Of a stretch of DNA of 63,290 nt, positions 47,568 through 54,807 are shown piece by piece. The DNA is from Gammaproteobacteria bacterium (GTDB lineage Bacteria; Pseudomonadota; Gammaproteobacteria; Steroidobacterales; Steroidobacteraceae): assembly GCA_003137095.1 (NCBI GenBank), contig PLET01000054.1, forward strand, positions 1 through 63,290, given 5' to 3'. The position numbers and the translations under genes were made by a program. Numbering within the stretch: position 1 is the first letter of the stretch; each line of letters begins with the position of its first letter. The notes beneath the pieces are model-generated. The model was not told the origin of the DNA, made no database searches, and saw only the letters and a program-made list of their open reading frames with translations.

Positions 47568-48545
47568 TCAGCCCCACAGCGCCGGCGGCGGAAGGCCCAT
47601 GCGGCCGCGTTGGTAGATGATGCCGGGTTCGCGGTCGTGGGCGTGCAGCAGCGGGCCGTCGAGGTCGACGAAGCCGGCCAGCTGTCCCACCACCATGCCC
47701 GGCGCCATCGCCAGTGACGTGCCGGCCATGCATCCCACCATCACGCCCAGATCGAGCGCCCGCGCGGCGCGCGCCAGGGCCAGCGCTTCGGTCAGACCGC
47801 CGCTCTTGTCGAGCTTGACGTTGATGAACTGATACAGGTCCTGGATGCGCGCGAGCGAGCCGCGATCGCTCACCGACTCATCCGCCGCCAGCGGTATGCG
47901 CCCGGTGTAGCTGCGCAGGCTGTCGTCCGTGCCGCGCGCCACCGGCTGTTCGATGAGCGCGACGCCGAGCGACTCAAGTTCCGGTGCCAGACGGTTGAGC
48001 AGCTCCAGGGACCATGACTGGTTCGGATCGACGATGATCCTGCCCGTGCACAGCCCGCGCACCAGGCGCACGACCTCGATATGGCGCCGCGCGTCGACCT
48101 TGACCTTGATCAGCGGCCAATCCTGATAGCGGCGAGCGCCGGCCGCAACCGCCTCGTCGGTGTCGATCCCCAGGGTGGTGGCCGTGGTGATCTCGCGCGG
48201 CGCGTCGAAGCCGGCGAGCGCGAAGGCCGACACCCCGCGGCGCTTGGCGGTCAGATCCCACCAGGCGCAGTCGAGCGCATTGCGCGCGCCGCCCGCCGGA
48301 AGTTGCGCGACCAGATCGGCATCCAACGCGGATTCGATGGCGGGGCGCAGCGCTTCGATCTGCGCACGCAGGCCCTCGATCGTCTCGCCATCGTAATCCA
48401 CCCCCGCCGCCTCGCCGCGGCCGACGCGCCCCTCGGAATCGGTGAGCGTCACCACGATCACGGGGAGCGCGGCCTCGGCGCCGCGCGACACCCGGAAGGG
48501 CACCTTGTAGGGCCAGCTTTCGGACTCGATGCGCAGCGTGATCAT
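47568..48545 (-). CDS. Dipeptide-epimerase-like enolase superfamily enzyme (DgcA-like)
   Basis: 325 residues. Muconate-lactonizing-type active site: general base in LIKVKVDARR (KxK), metal ligands in IIVDPNQSW, ALIEQPVARG and PLAADESVSDR, and the second base in NVKLDKSGGL. N-terminal capping domain starts SWPYKVPFRVSRG. Such enzymes are annotated L-Ala-D/L-Glu epimerase; the partner DUF1611 gene next to it makes the pair look like the reported DgcN/DgcA D-glutamate catabolic couple. The exact reaction here is inference. ATG at 48545, 17 bases after the DUF1611 stop. Confidence 0.85.
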   Translation of the reverse strand: MITLRIESESWPYKVPFRVSRGAEAALPVIVVTLTDSEGRVGRGEAAGVDYDGETIEGLRAQIEALRPAIESALDADLVAQLPAGGARNALDCAWWDLTAKRRGVSAFALAGFDAPREITTATTLGIDTDEAVAAGARRYQDWPLIKVKVDARRHIEVVRLVRGLCTGRIIVDPNQSWSLELLNRLAPELESLGVALIEQPVARGTDDSLRSYTGRIPLAADESVSDRGSLARIQDLYQFINVKLDKSGGLTEALALARAARALDLGVMVGCMAGTSLAMAPGMVVGQLAGFVDLDGPLLHAHDREPGIIYQRGRMGLPPPALWG

Positions 48546-48562
48546 GCAGATGCGCCGCAGGG

Positions 48563-49582
48563 TCAGGAAATGTGCCGGTAATCGCGCAGCATCGCCGCCG
48601 CGATTCGGCCGGCGCCGTCCTGCATCGGATCGATCACCGGCAGGTCGAATTGTGCCTCAAGTCCGTGCATCACGCGCATGCGCCTTTCCGGATCGAGCCC
48701 CGAGGTGTTGAGGCTGATGCCGACGAAGCGCGCCGCCGGATTGGTGACGTGCGCGGCGCACAGATATTGATCCATGGCCGACTGCAGGGTGGGCAGCGGA
48801 TGATGCGGATACTCCTCGATGTGGGTGCGCAGCGGGTCATGGCACAGCACCATGGCATCGGGCTGTGAGCCGTGCACCAGGCCGAGGGTCACGCCGCCGT
48901 AGGCCGGGTGAAACAGCGCGCCCTGGCCTTCGATCACGTCCCAATGATCCGCGGCTGCCGCGGGCGAGAGCGCTTCTGCCGCGCCGGCGATGAAATCCGC
49001 GACCACCGCATCGATGGCGATACCGGCGCCTGCGATCATGATGCCGGTCTGTCCCGTGGCGCGAAAGGTCGCCGGCATGCCGCGTTCGCGCAGCGCCCGG
49101 GTGAGCTCGAGCGCCGCGTATTTCTTGCCGATCGCGCAGTCCATGCCGACGGTGAGCGCGCGCCGGCCGCTGCGCCTCGCGCCGGTGGCCGCCGTGTACA
49201 CCTGATCGCTGTGCCGCACGTCGAACAGCGAACGCCCAAGCCGCTTGGCCGCCGCCGCCACCGCCGGCAACGCCGAGAGCCGCGTGTGCATGCCGCTCAC
49301 CAGATCCAGACCGGCCTCGAGCGCCTCCAGCAGCGCCGGCACCCAGCGCGGCGGAATGGCGCCGCCCACCGGTGCCACGCCGATCACCAGCGAACGCGCA
49401 CCCGCGGCCGCCGCCGCCGCGGGCGTCAGACGCGGCAGGCCGAGATCCACGCGGCAGCTTTCCATCGCAAACTGTCCGAGCACATCATGCGGGCACCAGT
49501 CGCGCAGCCCGGCGGCGGTCTTGCACTGTGCCAGCGAGCTGCCGTCGGCCAGGAACAGAAGATAGGGTTTTGGTAATTGCAT
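48563..49582 (-). CDS. DUF1611 (DgcN-like) protein
   Basis: 339 residues. It carries the typical DUF1611 features: KPYLLFLADGSSLAQCKTAA at the start, a P-loop-like TVGMDCAIGKKYAALELTRA, and a C-terminal DHWDVIEGQGALFHPAYGGV. DgcN-type members are reported to act on D-glutamate together with an enolase partner. It begins a minus-strand operon (DUF1611, dipeptide epimerase, D-aminoacylase, VOC). ATG at 49582. Confidence 0.86.
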   Translation of the reverse strand: MQLPKPYLLFLADGSSLAQCKTAAGLRDWCPHDVLGQFAMESCRVDLGLPRLTPAAAAAAGARSLVIGVAPVGGAIPPRWVPALLEALEAGLDLVSGMHTRLSALPAVAAAAKRLGRSLFDVRHSDQVYTAATGARRSGRRALTVGMDCAIGKKYAALELTRALRERGMPATFRATGQTGIMIAGAGIAIDAVVADFIAGAAEALSPAAAADHWDVIEGQGALFHPAYGGVTLGLVHGSQPDAMVLCHDPLRTHIEEYPHHPLPTLQSAMDQYLCAAHVTNPAARFVGISLNTSGLDPERRMRVMHGLEAQFDLPVIDPMQDGAGRIAAAMLRDYRHIS

Positions 49583-49666
49583 CGCGCACGACCTACGCAG
49601 GGCCCGGAAGCGCAGTGTCTCACCGCCGACGCGGATTGTCTGCCCGGGATCCGGCCGCGCGTCGGA

Positions 49667-50416
49667 TCACGATCGCAGGAACAGCCCGATGGTCAGCGCG
49701 ATGCCGATCGCCGTGATGCCGATGCACAGCAGTCGGTCGTTGATCCGCCGCAACAGGTATACCCCCAGCTGGCCGCCGGCGATGGCGGCAACGGCGAAAT
49801 ACAGCACCATCCGCCAATCGAACCGGGTCTCGATCACGAAGATCAGCACCGAGGTGGCGCCACTCATGGAGGCGAGCATGTTCTTGGTGGCGCCCGCATT
49901 GCGCACCGCCATACCGGCGGCGGTGAGCGCCGCGAGCATCAGGATACCGATGCCGCCGCCGAAATAGCCGCCGTACACGGCGATGAAGAACTGCGCCACC
50001 GCCGCGCCGCGCGGCGAGATGTGCGGCGGTTCGTCCGCCGCGCGGGGTTTGCGGAAGAAATTGCCCCAGGCGAACACCAACGTCGCGAACAGCACCAGAT
50101 ACGGCACCAGCAGGGTGAACACCGACACCGGCGTCGCAAGCAGCAGCACCGCGCCCGCGGCGCCGCCGATCAGGCTGATGACGATCAAGGTGCGGATCGA
50201 CAGCCCCGCCGCCGCATGCACCAGGCCGAGGCCCGACATGCCGGTTGTCACCTGGCCGGGGAACAGCGCGATGGCCGACGTGATGTTGGCCGCCCGCGGG
50301 TCGAGCCCGTTGTACAGCAGGGCCGGAAAGGTGAGGAACGAGCCGCCGCCGGCCAGAGCGTTCTGGGCGCCGGCGACGAAGGCGGCGACGATCAGCACCA
50401 GTTGCGCAAAATGCAT
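49667..50416 (-). CDS. TauE/SafE-family sulfite/sulfonate exporter-like protein
   Basis: 249 residues with eight hydrophobic segments in two repeats; GSFLTFPALLYNGLDPRAAN and QFFIAVYGGYFGGGIGILML are the paired family motifs. Members export sulfite, sulfoacetate or related anions. ATG at 50416. Given the many sulfotransferases elsewhere a link to sulfur is tempting, but distance and lack of co-location argue against it. Confidence 0.9.
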   Translation of the reverse strand: MHFAQLVLIVAAFVAGAQNALAGGGSFLTFPALLYNGLDPRAANITSAIALFPGQVTTGMSGLGLVHAAAGLSIRTLIVISLIGGAAGAVLLLATPVSVFTLLVPYLVLFATLVFAWGNFFRKPRAADEPPHISPRGAAVAQFFIAVYGGYFGGGIGILMLAALTAAGMAVRNAGATKNMLASMSGATSVLIFVIETRFDWRMVLYFAVAAIAGGQLGVYLLRRINDRLLCIGITAIGIALTIGLFLRS

Positions 50417-50489
50417 GCAGGAATCGGGCTCCGCAAACGGGTGTTTGCGGTCTCATTGTACGAGAATACCGCTGCGCCGATGTGCGCCT

Positions 50490-51197
50490 TCAGCGCAGGG
50501 CCAGGGTGGCGGCTCCGATGATGGGCGCCTGACCCACGGTCTGCACCAGCACCGCCACGTCGGTGGCGTCGCGCGGCAGGGAATCGACGCGCGCCTGATA
50601 GCTCTGCTGCCGGCCGCTCCAGCGGCCGAGGCTGCGAAACTCGCGCACGATGTTGAATTCCTGGATGGTACGGCCGGCGTTCTCGCCGCGGCCGATGGGC
50701 GAGATCGCGCTGCGCTGGTAGGATACCAGCACGATGTCGCAGGGCGTTGCATGCGCCTGATCCGCGAGGTCGACCCGCAGCGCACCGTCGTGCACGGCGA
50801 GCGTCAGAGCAACGCCGCTGCGCGGCTCGGCGAGGGCCCTGCCGATGGCGGCACGGTCGCTGCCGACGAAATCGCCCTGCCCGTCGATGACCACCTGCGG
50901 GGTGTACACCGAGGAGAGCTTGAGCATTTTCGCGTAGCTGCGCTGCCGTTCCACCGACCCGGGCAGGCCGAAGCGGTCGCGCCAGCCCAGATCATCCCAG
51001 TAATCGACGTGGAAGGTGAGCGCCAGCACGTCGCGCCGCCGGCTCAGTTCACCCACAAAGGCCTCGGCGGGCGGACAGGAACTGCAGCCCTCGGAGGTGA
51101 ACAGTTCGACCACCGCGGGGCGCGTGGCCGCCTCTGCCGCTGCGGCGCAGCACAGGAGTGCGCCGGCCAAAATATGCTGAGTCGGTGATGCTGGCAT
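50490..51197 (-). CDS. Exported DUF1223 thioredoxin-fold protein
   Basis: 235 residues with signal peptide (ILAGALLCCAAAAEAATR). The DUF1223 hallmark VVELFTSEGCSSCPPAEAFV holds a CSSC redox-type motif; later FHVDYWDDLGWRDRFG and YTPQVVIDGQGDFVGSDRAA are also typical. Function unknown, likely periplasmic redox-related. ATG at 51197 begins the signal peptide. Confidence 0.9.
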   Translation of the reverse strand: MPASPTQHILAGALLCCAAAAEAATRPAVVELFTSEGCSSCPPAEAFVGELSRRRDVLALTFHVDYWDDLGWRDRFGLPGSVERQRSYAKMLKLSSVYTPQVVIDGQGDFVGSDRAAIGRALAEPRSGVALTLAVHDGALRVDLADQAHATPCDIVLVSYQRSAISPIGRGENAGRTIQEFNIVREFRSLGRWSGRQQSYQARVDSLPRDATDVAVLVQTVGQAPIIGAATLALR

Positions 51198-51290
51198 ATG
51201 GGAACCTTTTTTTTTCGGGGGTGCTTGACCCGTAGACCGGACCCGTTGCCGGAATATTGCAGCTCGCAACCGGGCATACTCGCGCCTCCG

Positions 51291-51300
51291 GGAGGTGATT
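51291..51300 (+). promoter_or_regulatory. Near-perfect Shine-Dalgarno of the MAPEG gene
   Basis: GGAGGTGATT matches the 16S anti-Shine-Dalgarno over ten bases and ends three bases before ATG at 51304 (8 bases from GGAGG). It fixes ATG 51304 over the GTG at 51295. Confidence 0.75.
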
Positions 51301-51303
51301 CAC

Positions 51304-51693
51304 ATGACCGTGGAATTGAAAATGCTGGCCTGGAGCGCGGCGCTCGGCATGGCGCAGGTGCTGCTCGCCGCCTTCATGGCCACCAGCCAGCGCGGTCTGA
51401 AATGGAATGCCGGCAATCGCGACGAGCCGGTGAGCCCGGTGACCGGTGCGGCCGCGCGCGCGGATCGTGCCAGCCGCAATTTTCTGGAAACCTTCGTGTT
51501 CTTCGCCGCGGCGGTGCTCGCCGTGGTGCTCGCCAAGCTCAATACGCCGCACACCGCAGTTGGTGCGCAACTGTATTTTTGGGCGCGGCTGGCCTACGTG
51601 CCGATCTACGTCGTGGGCATTCCCTACCTGCGCACGCTGGTATGGATCGTGGCGTTCTGGGGCCTGCTGCAGGTGCTCGAGCCGCTATTCTGA
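51304..51693 (+). CDS. MAPEG-family membrane protein
   Basis: 129 residues, four hydrophobic helices; SQRGLKWNAGNRDEP and RASRNFLETFVFFAAAVL are the family's conserved loop and helix with the R/N/E cluster that binds glutathione in eukaryotic members; YVVGIPYLRTLVWIVAFWG ends it. Bacterial members are small membrane enzymes of unknown substrate. Confidence 0.87.
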   Translation: MTVELKMLAWSAALGMAQVLLAAFMATSQRGLKWNAGNRDEPVSPVTGAAARADRASRNFLETFVFFAAAVLAVVLAKLNTPHTAVGAQLYFWARLAYVPIYVVGIPYLRTLVWIVAFWGLLQVLEPLF

Positions 51694-51708
51694 AACCGCT
51701 GCGGCGAT

Positions 51709-51948
51709 TCAGCGGTGATAGGGATGAAAGCGGCCGTAGCCCCAATACCGGTGCCCGTGCCGGTACGGCCCGTGCGCTACGAAGTAGGGATACGGATAGG
51801 CCACGCCCGGCGCATAGGCGATCACCGGCGGTGCGACCACCACCGGTACCCCGACGCTGACATAGGGACCGGCTTGCGCCGGCAGGCTGTGCGCGAGGCC
51901 GGCGACGCCGAGAGCGGCACTCAACGCAACGGCTGCAACTTTGATCAT
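51709..51948 (-). CDS. Small exported Tyr/His/Pro-rich protein
   Basis: 79 residues: signal peptide (LSAALGVAGLAHSLPAQA) and a mature part rich in Pro, Val, Tyr and His (VPVVVAPPVIAYAPG, HGPYRHGHRYWGYGRFHPYH). This resembles the small PXPV-repeat type envelope proteins common in Proteobacteria. Function unknown; the His/Tyr-rich end could bind metal. Confidence 0.75.
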   Translation of the reverse strand: MIKVAAVALSAALGVAGLAHSLPAQAGPYVSVGVPVVVAPPVIAYAPGVAYPYPYFVAHGPYRHGHRYWGYGRFHPYHR

Positions 51949-52020
51949 GGCGACACCTCGAATGTGATTGAACCTACAGGAGATTCAACGCACCGCCGGG
52001 GCGCCGGTTGACCGCGGCCG

Positions 52021-52068
52021 AAGCGCCCCGCCGGCCGCGACGTACTGCGGCCGGTGGGGCGGGCGCTT
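52021..52068 (-). terminator. Long GC-rich hairpin after the CHRD gene
   Basis: An 11-bp arm CCGCCGGCCGC pairs with GCGGCCGGTGG around an 8-base loop, and the flanking AAGCGCC and GGCGCTT extend the stem past a 4-base bulge. It is centred five bases after the CHRD gene stop on the minus strand and lacks a T-run. It is the likely transcript end or 3' stabiliser. Confidence 0.6.
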
Positions 52069-52072
52069 AGGA

Positions 52073-52498
52073 TCAGGGCTTGAGCTGCGCCCGGATTTCG
52101 CCCGGCTTGTGCTCGGCGCTGTGCACGTTCACGTACAGATCGCCGGCCTTGAAGCTGGCGTACTGCTCATCGGTGAGCACCGAACCCGCCGGCACCAGCC
52201 AGGTGCCGTCGGCACCCTTGTTCAGGGTGATGATGGGCGGACCGCTCTTGCCGGGCGCGCCCAAATGAATGTGCGCCACCGTGCCGTCGATGCCCGTGGT
52301 CTTGATGGTGCCGCTGACGGATTTGTCCGCGCCAATGCTGATGGTTCCGGTGCCGGTCGCCGTGGTCGCCACCGGCGGCGTCTCCTCGGCACCGATCAGC
52401 TTCACCTTCACATCCTGGGCCATGGCCCCGCCCCAGACCAGAACCGACGCCGCGACCAGCAGCGCGCTAAGGCTCGATGTCTCGAATGATTTGTTCAT
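52073..52498 (-). CDS. Exported CHRD-domain protein
   Basis: 141 residues with signal peptide (LLVAASVLVWGGAMAQDV). The CHRD pattern is clear: LIGAEETPPVATTATGTGTI, VAHIHLGAPGKSGPPIITL and DLYVNVHSAEHKPGEIRAQL, with the conserved AHIH and NVHS histidines. Named after chordin, its bacterial role is unknown, possibly metal or surface related. ATG at 52498. Confidence 0.9.
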   Translation of the reverse strand: MNKSFETSSLSALLVAASVLVWGGAMAQDVKVKLIGAEETPPVATTATGTGTISIGADKSVSGTIKTTGIDGTVAHIHLGAPGKSGPPIITLNKGADGTWLVPAGSVLTDEQYASFKAGDLYVNVHSAEHKPGEIRAQLKP

Positions 52499-52566
52499 GA
52501 TGACTCCGCGAGTGGGATCGCTTGCGTTATTGACGTCGCCCCGCGACCGTGCGGGGGCGCCTCATG

Positions 52567-52948
52567 TTAATCCTTTGGCGCGGGCGAATCGAGCGGCATC
52601 GTGCACCAGCCGATCAGGCCGAACAGCGCCGCCTGCAGCGGCAGACGAAGCACCAGCACCCACACCGGTACGGCGAAGGCTTCGGCATGCTGCAGCATGT
52701 ACACGTTGGCGGGGGTCACGGCCAGCGTCAGCAGCATCAATCCCCAGCCGGCCCAGCGCCGGGCTGCGCGCAGCAGCAATCCGAACGCGCCCAGCAATTC
52801 GAACACCCCGGTGATCAGCACCGTGGCATGCGGCCAGGGGAGCGATGCCGCCGACGGCGAACCACAGAAACACGAACCCCAGGCCGGCCAGTCTGGCGCG
52901 CGATGGCATCCGGAGCCTGGCAAATCCGTCACGGTCGCCAGGCTCCAT
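52567..52948 (-). pseudogene. DoxX-family membrane protein gene, broken by deletion and frameshift
   Basis: The N-terminal part (ARLAGLGFVFLWFAVGGIA) is in the frame starting ATG 52948 or 52909, while the rest (PHATVLITGVFELLGAFGLL, LAVTPANVYMLQHAEAF, LRLPLQAALFGLIGW) is in another frame ending at 52567. In intact relatives about 15 residues between GGIA and the PWP-type motif join the two; here they are missing and the frame changes around 52825-52845. Both halves otherwise look well preserved, so the loss is recent or is a sequencing error. Confidence 0.62.
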
Positions 52949-53148
52949 CAGCGGCCGGTGTCGATGGGCGCGCAGTTCGTGCGGCCCTGCATCTGGCAAT
53001 CCTGCAGCCGCGCTGAATCACGCAGCTTGTTCACGAGGTACACCCCGCCGATCACCAGCAACAGGATCAGGACCAGTCCGATGAGCACGCCGCGCGGCGA
53101 GGACGGCTCCTCGCCCTGCGGCCCCCGGCCCGGTGGCTGTCCATTCAT
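52948..53148 (-). CDS. Small single-pass membrane protein
   Basis: 66 residues. A polar Pro/Gly-rich N-terminus precedes one strong membrane helix (GVLIGLVLILLLVIGGVYLV), and a short periplasmic tail with two cysteines follows (LQDCQMQGRTNCAPI). The stop shares a base with the ATG of the DoxX pseudogene (TGATG). Function unknown. ATG at 53148 chosen over a longer frame without support. Confidence 0.6.
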   Translation of the reverse strand: MNGQPPGRGPQGEEPSSPRGVLIGLVLILLLVIGGVYLVNKLRDSARLQDCQMQGRTNCAPIDTGR

Positions 53149-53176
53149 GCGCCAGATGGGTCGCGCACCGAGGCGA

Positions 53177-53611
53177 TCACCGGGGCTGATCCGGTTCGAC
53201 GTAAATGGCAAGTCCGCGGCCGCTTTTCTGGAACTTCGTGTCCGAACTGCTCACGCCCACGCCGACGGACCCATGGCCGCCGCCCACGCCCGTCCCCACT
53301 CCGGCCGCCACCGAGCCCACCGCCTGATCGCCGATGTCCTGCAGCAGCACGCCATTGGCGCCGAGCTTGGCCGCCTCGCGTTTGAGCCTCACCACCACCG
53401 CATCCGCCTTGCCCTGGGCGGTGAAGGAGAAAGAATCCCTGCTCGAGGTGTCGAGAATGGCGATCTCCTCGTACTTGCCGGCGGGCGGATGCAGATAGAG
53501 CTGCACCAGGTCCGGTGAGATGGCCGGACGCGCCCTGCCCACCAGTACATAGGAGGACACGCAGCCGCCAAGCAGCAGCACGGCGGCCACCAGCGCGCTG
53601 CGCAGCGGCAT
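53177..53611 (-). CDS. Lipoprotein of unknown function
   Basis: 144 residues. Signal with lipobox VLLLGGC (Cys about 17). The mature part contains YEEIAILDTSSRDSFSF and KREAAKLGANGVLLQDIGD, seen in small lipoproteins of Gammaproteobacteria, then a Gly-rich stretch. ATG at 53611 is used; the frame extends upstream to a TTG at 53683 over a His-rich repeat tract that would make a poor signal peptide. Confidence 0.68.
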   Translation of the reverse strand: MPLRSALVAAVLLLGGCVSSYVLVGRARPAISPDLVQLYLHPPAGKYEEIAILDTSSRDSFSFTAQGKADAVVVRLKREAAKLGANGVLLQDIGDQAVGSVAAGVGTGVGGGHGSVGVGVSSSDTKFQKSGRGLAIYVEPDQPR

Positions 53612-53622
53612 CCTTTGCGTCG

Positions 53623-53655
53623 CATGGTGTTCATGGTGTTGCGGCGCATGGTGTT
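53623..53655. repeat. Three copies of CATGGTGTT
   Basis: Exact 9-bp copies at 53623, 53632 and 53647, the third set off by a GCGGCG spacer. They lie just upstream of the lipoprotein start on its strand and would read as His/Asn-rich codons. They may come from slippage and could vary in number. Confidence 0.6.
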
Positions 53656-53679
53656 GCGTCGCATGCTGCTGCGGCGCGC

Positions 53680-54807
53680 TCAATTGCGCACCCGGCCTTT
53701 TTGCGGCCCGAGCGGCGGTCCGCTCAGATCCGCGCGATACTTGACGATACGCAGTCGGTTGCCCATGTCTTCCACCTCGTATATCTTGCTGCGCGAATCC
53801 TGAAACGGCTGCAGCACCACCAGCAGCAGCTTGCCGTCGAAGCTGTGAAACAGCATGCCGTGGCCGCTGTCGTTCCTGACCAGCGGCGGCAGCTGCACCC
53901 AGGGTCCCTTGAGTTCGCCGGACTTGGACCTCGCCACCGTTTCGACGTAGCTCTCATAATTCCCCGGCATGCTCTCGTAACTCGACCACAGCATGAGCAG
54001 CTGGCCGGTCTTGGTGCGGAACAATTCCGGTCCGTCGGTCACGTAGTTCGCGAGGCGGGTGTCGGGCACGGCGCGTTCATTGATCCAGGGCGCATCCGAT
54101 GCCTTGAACAGATGGATCGGAGGGCCGTCGGCCGCCGACAGATCGTCCTTCAGCGGCAGCGCCTCCATGGTGCCATCGCCCTTCTGGCCCCATTCGTGCG
54201 CGTAAACCATCCACGGCCGACCCTTCTCGACGAACAGCGTGCCATCGAGCACGGTGAAGTTCTCGGGTGTGATGGGCGCATCCAGCTTCATCATCTTGAA
54301 CGGCCCTTCCGGGGAATCCGCGACGGCGATGATGGTGCTGCGCATGAACAGCTTGCGCGGCGTGTCCAGATTGCGCTTCGGGATCGGGCGGTCCGGATTG
54401 TGCAGGGTCGTGAACAGATAGTACCTGCCCTTGTACAGATGGACCTCCGGCGCCCAGGCGCGCTGCGGCGGATCCGCCCAGCTGCCGTCCGGGCAGACGA
54501 ACACCGTGTACGGTCCCTGCCAGGTGATCAGATCCGGGCTTTTGTACATGAGCGTACCGCCGCGATGCTCCACCGTCATCGGCGCCGAGGCAGAGGTGTA
54601 CAGAAAATAAGTGTGCGTCGCCTTGTCGACCAGTATCCACGGATCGTGGACCTGGATGTCGGTCAGGTGCAGCCCGCTCTGCAGCTTCAGCGGCTCGGTG
54701 GGATCCGGATTCGCGGACGGCATCGGCGCCGCGGCGCGGGCCGGCACGGCCGCGGCAAGCGGCGCGAGCAGCACCACGCACAGTCCGACTATTTTCATGC
54801 GTTTCAT
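53680..54807 (-). CDS. Exported GH43-family glycoside hydrolase
   Basis: 375 residues with signal peptide (GLCVVLLAPLAAAVPARAAA). Five-bladed propeller signatures: IQVHDPWILVDKATHTYFLY (catalytic-base Asp in HDPWI), WAPEVHLYKGRYYLFTTL, and the acid Glu in YVTDGPELFRTKTGQLLML. Such enzymes act on arabinans, xylans or galactans. ATG at 54807 has GGAG upstream and overlaps the DUF885 stop (ATGA). Confidence 0.87.
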   Translation of the reverse strand: MKRMKIVGLCVVLLAPLAAAVPARAAAPMPSANPDPTEPLKLQSGLHLTDIQVHDPWILVDKATHTYFLYTSASAPMTVEHRGGTLMYKSPDLITWQGPYTVFVCPDGSWADPPQRAWAPEVHLYKGRYYLFTTLHNPDRPIPKRNLDTPRKLFMRSTIIAVADSPEGPFKMMKLDAPITPENFTVLDGTLFVEKGRPWMVYAHEWGQKGDGTMEALPLKDDLSAADGPPIHLFKASDAPWINERAVPDTRLANYVTDGPELFRTKTGQLLMLWSSYESMPGNYESYVETVARSKSGELKGPWVQLPPLVRNDSGHGMLFHSFDGKLLLVVLQPFQDSRSKIYEVEDMGNRLRIVKYRADLSGPPLGPQKGRVRN

